A stretch of DNA of 8,690 bases. It comes from Candidatus Poseidoniaceae archaeon (lineage in GTDB: Archaea > Thermoplasmatota > Poseidoniia > Poseidoniales > Poseidoniaceae). This document shows, one piece after another, positions 5,830 to 8,690 of the stretch; within the stretch, counting starts at the first letter, position 1; every line of letters starts with the position of its first letter. A program made the position numbers and the translations under genes. The stretch spans positions 1-8,690 of the forward strand of contig JAKUNX010000078.1 of NCBI GenBank assembly GCA_022451835.1. Reading direction: 5' to 3'. The notes under the pieces are model-generated. The model worked only from the letters and a program-made list of their open reading frames with translations, was not told the DNA's origin and did not search any database.

Positions 5830-6822
5830 TCACTGCTTGGATACTTCACCAAGTTGTGCCAATAAACCATCAAAGATTCTCAACAAGCCACGTAGTGTTA
5901 CTTCTGAAACGTTGGCAACTTTACAAACATCTGATTGTGTTCTTGAGTTTCCAGATTCTGAAGCCGCCTTGTAGATAAGAGCAGCTGCTACACCCATAGG
6001 TTTCTTACCCTGCCAAATATCTTCATGGGGTTGTATTTTCGACCAAAGATGATTAACTTGAGTAAAAATATTTGGTGGAAGTTGTAAGTCTGAGATAAAT
6101 TTGTCAAAGTATTGGTTTGGTGACGTGATCTTGTGTAAGTTCAACTTACGAGAAACTTGTCTTATCAATCTTGATAATTCTTTTTCTGTGACAGCATAAC
6201 TTTGAGCAATTTCAGGGATTTGGCGAGGAAGATTTTCTTCACGGGCAACTAAATATGTACATGCAGCGGCAACTCCAGCAATTGATCTTCCAGTGACAAA
6301 ACCTTCGCCGCTTAATCTTCGGTAGAGTCTCGCAGTTTCTTCTTGTAGCGATTTAGGCAGATTAGATTTATCTCTTATCATCTGATTTGCTTTGACAAGA
6401 TTTCTTTCGCGGCTTTTTCTGGTTTTTGAACGCTCATCGATTACTCTTCTTCGGCGCCAATCCCTTCTAGATTGCGAATTCATCCCGTGTCTTGCTGAAG
6501 AACCAGAGTTCAAATCTTTAACATCGATTGAGGTGTTGAGACCCTTGTCTGCTAGTGTGTATGTTAGTGGTTGTCCAACTCGAGAACGATCTTCTGTTTT
6601 GTCTGTGGTAGTCCATTCTGCGCCAGGGTCGATTACATTTTCTTCGACTACTAGTCCACATGAATTACAAACTATTTCGCCTCTAGAAGTATCTATTTGC
6701 CAGTCAACAGCTCCACACTCCTCACACGGCCTCGTGTGTCCATCAACGACTCTTCTATTTTTGTCAAATAGGCCGTACCCTGTAATATCTGGTCTCGAGC
6801 CTCTCTTATCACTACTTTCCAT
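5830..6822 (-). CDS. tfb: Transcription initiation factor B (TFB, archaeal TFIIB)
   Basis: A general transcription factor of 330 residues that binds the TBP-TATA complex and recruits archaeal RNA polymerase. The N-terminal zinc ribbon has CEEC (Cys33, Cys36) and CNSC (Cys52, Cys55). The B-reader/linker region follows, with GAEWTTTDKTEDRSRVGQPLTYTLADKGLNTSID spanning 67-100. Two cyclin-like repeats cover about 135-228 (with GRSIAGVAAACTYLVAR at 178-194) and 233-325 (with GKKPMGVAAALIYKAA at 272-287 and a helix-turn-helix TQSDVCKVANVSEVTLRG). The 32 residues before the first Cys are longer than in most archaeal TFBs. A basic RRDWRRRR segment (119-126) precedes the first repeat. The ATG is supported by GGAGG 8 nt upstream and a good TATA box. 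It is probably first in a transcript with the four-Cys and propeller-like genes. Whether it is the main TFB or one of several paralogs cannot be told here. Confidence 0.97.
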   Translation of the reverse strand: MESSDKRGSRPDITGYGLFDKNRRVVDGHTRPCEECGAVDWQIDTSRGEIVCNSCGLVVEENVIDPGAEWTTTDKTEDRSRVGQPLTYTLADKGLNTSIDVKDLNSGSSARHGMNSQSRRDWRRRRVIDERSKTRKSRERNLVKANQMIRDKSNLPKSLQEETARLYRRLSGEGFVTGRSIAGVAAACTYLVAREENLPRQIPEIAQSYAVTEKELSRLIRQVSRKLNLHKITSPNQYFDKFISDLQLPPNIFTQVNHLWSKIQPHEDIWQGKKPMGVAAALIYKAASESGNSRTQSDVCKVANVSEVTLRGLLRIFDGLLAQLGEVSKQ

Positions 6823-6830
6823 TTACTTAA

Positions 6831-6866
6831 CCTCCAGTTAATTAGTTAAACTCCGACCTATATAAA
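6831..6866 (-). promoter_or_regulatory. TFB promoter: TATA box and Shine-Dalgarno site
   Basis: On the minus strand TTTATATA (6859-6866) is a strong archaeal TATA box about 40 bp before the TFB ATG. Transcription would start near 6836-6838, giving a leader of about 15 nt that includes GGAGG (6831-6835), 8 nt before the start codon. Upstream of the TATA is an inverted repeat ACTTTT-GTT-AAAAGT (6884-6898), placed where an activator or a TFB-responsive site could lie. Confidence 0.7.
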
Positions 6867-6920
6867 GTATGTTATTTTACCGTACTTTTGTTAAAAGTGT
6901 ACTCGTAGCCGAATCATCCA

Positions 6921-6962
6921 ATATTCACACTGGTTTGGCTCGAAGTAAGTTGATGTGAATAT
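6921..6962. repeat. Perfect 9-bp inverted repeat between tfb and purA
   Basis: ATATTCACA (6921-6929) and TGTGAATAT (6954-6962) are exact reverse complements separated by 24 bp. The right arm overlaps the likely purA TATA box. The arm spacing is suited to two dimer half-sites about three helical turns apart, or to a looped operator. Function is inferred from position only. Confidence 0.6.
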
Positions 6963-6966
6963 AAAC
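6960..6966 (+). promoter_or_regulatory. Likely purA TATA box
   Basis: TATAAAC is the best TATA match upstream of purA. Transcription would begin near 6986-6990, just at a tandem 7-bp repeat AGTTTGT AGTTTGT (6989-7002), leaving a leader of about 75-80 nt. That leader would contain a three-codon frame, ATG ACA TAG (7021-7029). No Shine-Dalgarno sequence is seen before either possible purA start, so a downstream promoter with a shorter leader cannot be excluded. Confidence 0.45.
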
Positions 6967-7066
6967 TGTTGTTTTTACAATATTATTCAGTTTGTAGTTT
7001 GTTTAAGGGTCAAATTATCAATGACATAGTTCAAAGACGGTACGCGTAACGCTTGAATTGACAGAC

Positions 7067-8371
7067 ATGCCAGCAACAGTGGTACTAGGTGCACAATGGG
7101 GAGATGAAGGTAAAGGAAAATTGGTTGACCGTATTGCTGAGCAAGCAACATGGGTTGCTAGATTTCAAGGTGGCAATAATGCCGGCCACACGGTTGTACT
7201 TGGGGATGAGGTTCTAAAATTCCATCTTCTTCCGTCCGGGATAACCAGAAAAGAATGTAATTTGGTTCTTGGAGATGGCATGGTAATCGATCCATGGGTA
7301 TTGGATACCGAATTAAAGAATTGGCAAGAATCAACAGGTGAAGACCCAAGAGGTGACCGATTATTTGTTAGTGAGCGGGCTCACATCATCTTACCTTACC
7401 ACAGATTTTTAGATGGATTAGATAAGAAAATAGGTACCACAGGCCGAGGTATTGGCCCAACATATGCTGACAAGATTAACCGAATTGGACTTAGGTTTGG
7501 CGATGTTGAAGAAGTCAAAGATGATGATGAATGGTACTCTTCAACTGTCAGTCGAATGAATGCTTCTTTAGAGGCAGCAGGTTGTACAGATCGAGTTACT
7601 GTTGAAGGATTAAAATCAGATGTTAATTGGGTCTGGGATAATTATTCCACTAGTATAGGGAACACTGGGTTAATGCTTGATAATGCGCTAAAAATGGATG
7701 AACATGTGATTCTTGAAGGGGCACAGGGTTGTCTACTCGATATTGACCAAGGAACCTTTCCATTCGTAACTTCAAGTGTTACCTCAAGAGGTAATTCAAC
7801 ACATGGTGCAGGAATTCATCCGGGGCACGTCAATGAAGTGATTGGTATAACTAAAGCATATATTACTAGAGTTGGAAATGGTGCAATGCCTACTGAATTA
7901 TTAGATGAAGTAGGAAATCATTTGGGAACTGTTGGCCATGAGTTTGGTACAACAACTGGTAGAAAGCGTCGATGTGGCTGGTTTGATGCTGTAGTAATGC
8001 GTCATGCCCACAGAATCAATGGTTTTACCGGATTAGCTTTGACTAAGTTAGATGTGCTTGGTGGATTAGATGAATTGAATATCTGTGTAGCATATGAATT
8101 AGATGGCAAGGAAATTCGAGAAATGCCATCGAGTGCTTCAGCACTTGCAAGATGTAAACCAATTTACATCAGTATGCCAGGATTCCCATCTCACTCGCTT
8201 GTAGAGTGGCTTGGAATCGCAAAGAAAGCTAATGATGAGGGTCTTGGTTATTCGATACTACCCTCTGCAGCACAACATTACATCAAGCAGATTGAGAACT
8301 TGGTAGGAGTTCCTTGTACTTCGGTTGGCGTAGGTCCAGATAGAGATGCAACCATCGACTGTGTCGAGTGA
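7067..8371 (+). CDS. purA: Adenylosuccinate synthetase
   Basis: Catalyses the GTP-dependent joining of IMP and aspartate to adenylosuccinate, the first step from IMP to AMP; cytoplasmic homodimer in the family. With the start at 7067 the protein has 434 residues and its catalytic Asp13 (GDEGKGK, 12-18) and His41 (NAGHT) fall on the same numbers as in E. coli PurA. A TTG three codons earlier (7058) could also serve, but MPATVVLGAQWG is the usual archaeal beginning. Further signatures are IGTTGRGIGPTYADKINR (122-139), LEGAQGCLLDIDQGTFPFVT (216-235), TTTGRKRRCGWFD (295-307), TKLDVL (326-331) and the C-terminal GVGPDRDATI. The gene is full length with no disruption. It is divergent from tfb across a 244-bp regulatory region, and tRNA-Ala follows 50 bp downstream. 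Confidence 0.97.
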   Translation: MPATVVLGAQWGDEGKGKLVDRIAEQATWVARFQGGNNAGHTVVLGDEVLKFHLLPSGITRKECNLVLGDGMVIDPWVLDTELKNWQESTGEDPRGDRLFVSERAHIILPYHRFLDGLDKKIGTTGRGIGPTYADKINRIGLRFGDVEEVKDDDEWYSSTVSRMNASLEAAGCTDRVTVEGLKSDVNWVWDNYSTSIGNTGLMLDNALKMDEHVILEGAQGCLLDIDQGTFPFVTSSVTSRGNSTHGAGIHPGHVNEVIGITKAYITRVGNGAMPTELLDEVGNHLGTVGHEFGTTTGRKRRCGWFDAVVMRHAHRINGFTGLALTKLDVLGGLDELNICVAYELDGKEIREMPSSASALARCKPIYISMPGFPSHSLVEWLGIAKKANDEGLGYSILPSAAQHYIKQIENLVGVPCTSVGVGPDRDATIDCVE

Positions 8372-8421
8372 GTATAACCATTGGCAACATAGAAAAGGTG
8401 GAGACACCCCGCCAGCCTTGA

Positions 8422-8497
8422 GGGCGCTTAGCTCAGTTGGAAGAGCGTCTGGTTTGCAACCAGAAGGCCGGGGGTTCAAATCCCCCAGTGTCCACCA
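8422..8497 (+). tRNA. tRNA-Ala (anticodon UGC), intronless, CCA encoded
   Basis: A complete cloverleaf can be drawn. The acceptor stem is GGGCGCT (8422-8428) with AGTGTCC (8487-8493), including the G3-U70 pair that marks alanine tRNAs, and discriminator A at 8494. The D stem is GCTC (8431-8434) with GAGC (8443-8446). The anticodon stem is TCTGG (8448-8452) with CCAGA (8460-8464) around loop TTTGCAA, anticodon TGC at 8455-8457. The variable loop is 5 nt. The T stem is GGGGG (8470-8474) with CCCCC (8482-8486) around TTCAAAT. CCA is encoded at 8495-8497. There is no intron. It reads GCA codons (and GCG/GCT by wobble). It may be transcribed on its own or together with purA, 50 bp upstream. Confidence 0.97.
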
Positions 8498-8550
8498 TTA
8501 TCCTCAGCTCTAAATCTGCGAATGCATTATTTCGGACATTTATCTAATTA

Positions 8551-8577
8551 GAGTTTGAACCCATAGGGTTTAGACTC
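8551..8577 (+). repeat. 12-bp hairpin between tRNA-Ala and the next gene
   Basis: GAGTTTGAACCC (8551-8562) pairs with GGGTTTAGACTC (8566-8577) around the 3-nt loop ATA. As plus-strand RNA all 12 positions pair, two of them as G-U; on the minus strand those two would be A-C mismatches. No U-tract follows, so a bacterial-type terminator is not supported. The rest of 8498-8550 shows nothing I can assign. Confidence 0.6.
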
Positions 8578-8588
8578 ACAAGATATTG

Positions 8589-8600
8589 TTATAATAAATT
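8589..8600 (+). promoter_or_regulatory. TATA box of the gene at the right edge
   Basis: TTATAATAAATT is centred about 25 bp before the ATG at 8619, the spacing of an archaeal leaderless mRNA. No Shine-Dalgarno sequence lies before the ATG, which agrees with that reading. Confidence 0.55.
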
Positions 8601-8618
8601 ACATATCAACATAGATTT

Positions 8619-8690
8619 ATGAAGCATAGAGCTAGTGTGGATCAAGTTCATCAATCAGGTCTAAGTTTCCTGTTTATTGGTTTAGCATTT
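8619..8690 (+). CDS. Start of a gene cut by the right edge, probably membrane protein
   Basis: An ATG at 8619 opens a frame that stays open for 24 codons to the window end. It begins MKHRASVDQVHQSGLS and then turns hydrophobic (FLFIGLAF), as at the start of a first membrane segment or a signal anchor after a short polar N-terminus. The TATA box at leaderless spacing supports this start. Too little is present to name a family. Confidence 0.5.
   Translation, partial: MKHRASVDQVHQSGLSFLFIGLAF

Noticed and set aside
5442..5873. Short minus-strand frames (5442-5630 and 5688-5873) around the four-Cys gene
   Set aside because: They overlap the four-Cys gene and TFB in other frames, lack start signals and show no domain pattern.
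7058..7066. TTG at 7058 as the purA start
   Set aside because: The ATG at 7067 places catalytic Asp13 and His41 at standard numbering and gives a typical N-terminus; neither start has a ribosome site, so TTG is not excluded.
8258..8479. Minus-strand 73-residue frame
   Set aside because: It runs antisense through the purA end and the tRNA; a tRNA antisense translation explains its Cys/Pro-rich start.
1..8690. CRISPR array, insertion sequence, prophage or defence island
   Set aside because: No spaced direct repeats, transposase, integrase or known defence domains are present; the tRNA is intact with no duplicated 3' end that would mark an attachment site.

Overview
This window is archaeal and most likely from a low-GC planktonic euryarchaeon such as marine group II/III (Poseidoniales-like). 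The domain is clear from an archaeal-type Lon protease, transcription factor B (TFB), ribosomal protein L40e, a UPF0147 protein, an archaeal-type A24 prepilin peptidase, and TATA-box promoters that often sit at leaderless spacing. The finer placement is inference from gene style and base composition.

Layout, left to right: the 3' part of lonB (cut by the left edge); a 12-TM MFS transporter; convergent to it a UPF0147 gene (6-bp tail overlap); divergent from that an A24 prepilin peptidase; convergent to the peptidase a 49-codon L40e gene that is easy to miss; divergent from L40e a metallo-beta-lactamase-fold protein that has lost nearly all metal ligands; convergent to that (8-bp overlap) a minus-strand cluster that reads TFB, then a small four-cysteine protein, then a short beta-propeller-like protein; then, divergent from TFB, purA, a tRNA-Ala(UGC), a 12-bp hairpin, and the start of a gene cut by the right edge.

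The genes are mostly housekeeping: proteolysis, transcription initiation, translation, purine synthesis and surface-protein processing. There is no sign of a phage, transposon, CRISPR array or defence island. The strands alternate, so nearly every gene appears to have its own promoter. Divergent pairs share 75 to 245 bp promoter regions, and convergent pairs abut or overlap.

The least explained parts are the degenerate MBL-fold protein, the two uncharacterised genes downstream of TFB, the inverted repeats between TFB and purA, and the hairpin after the tRNA. I did not find a clearly new multi-gene system; the TFB-linked trio is the nearest candidate.
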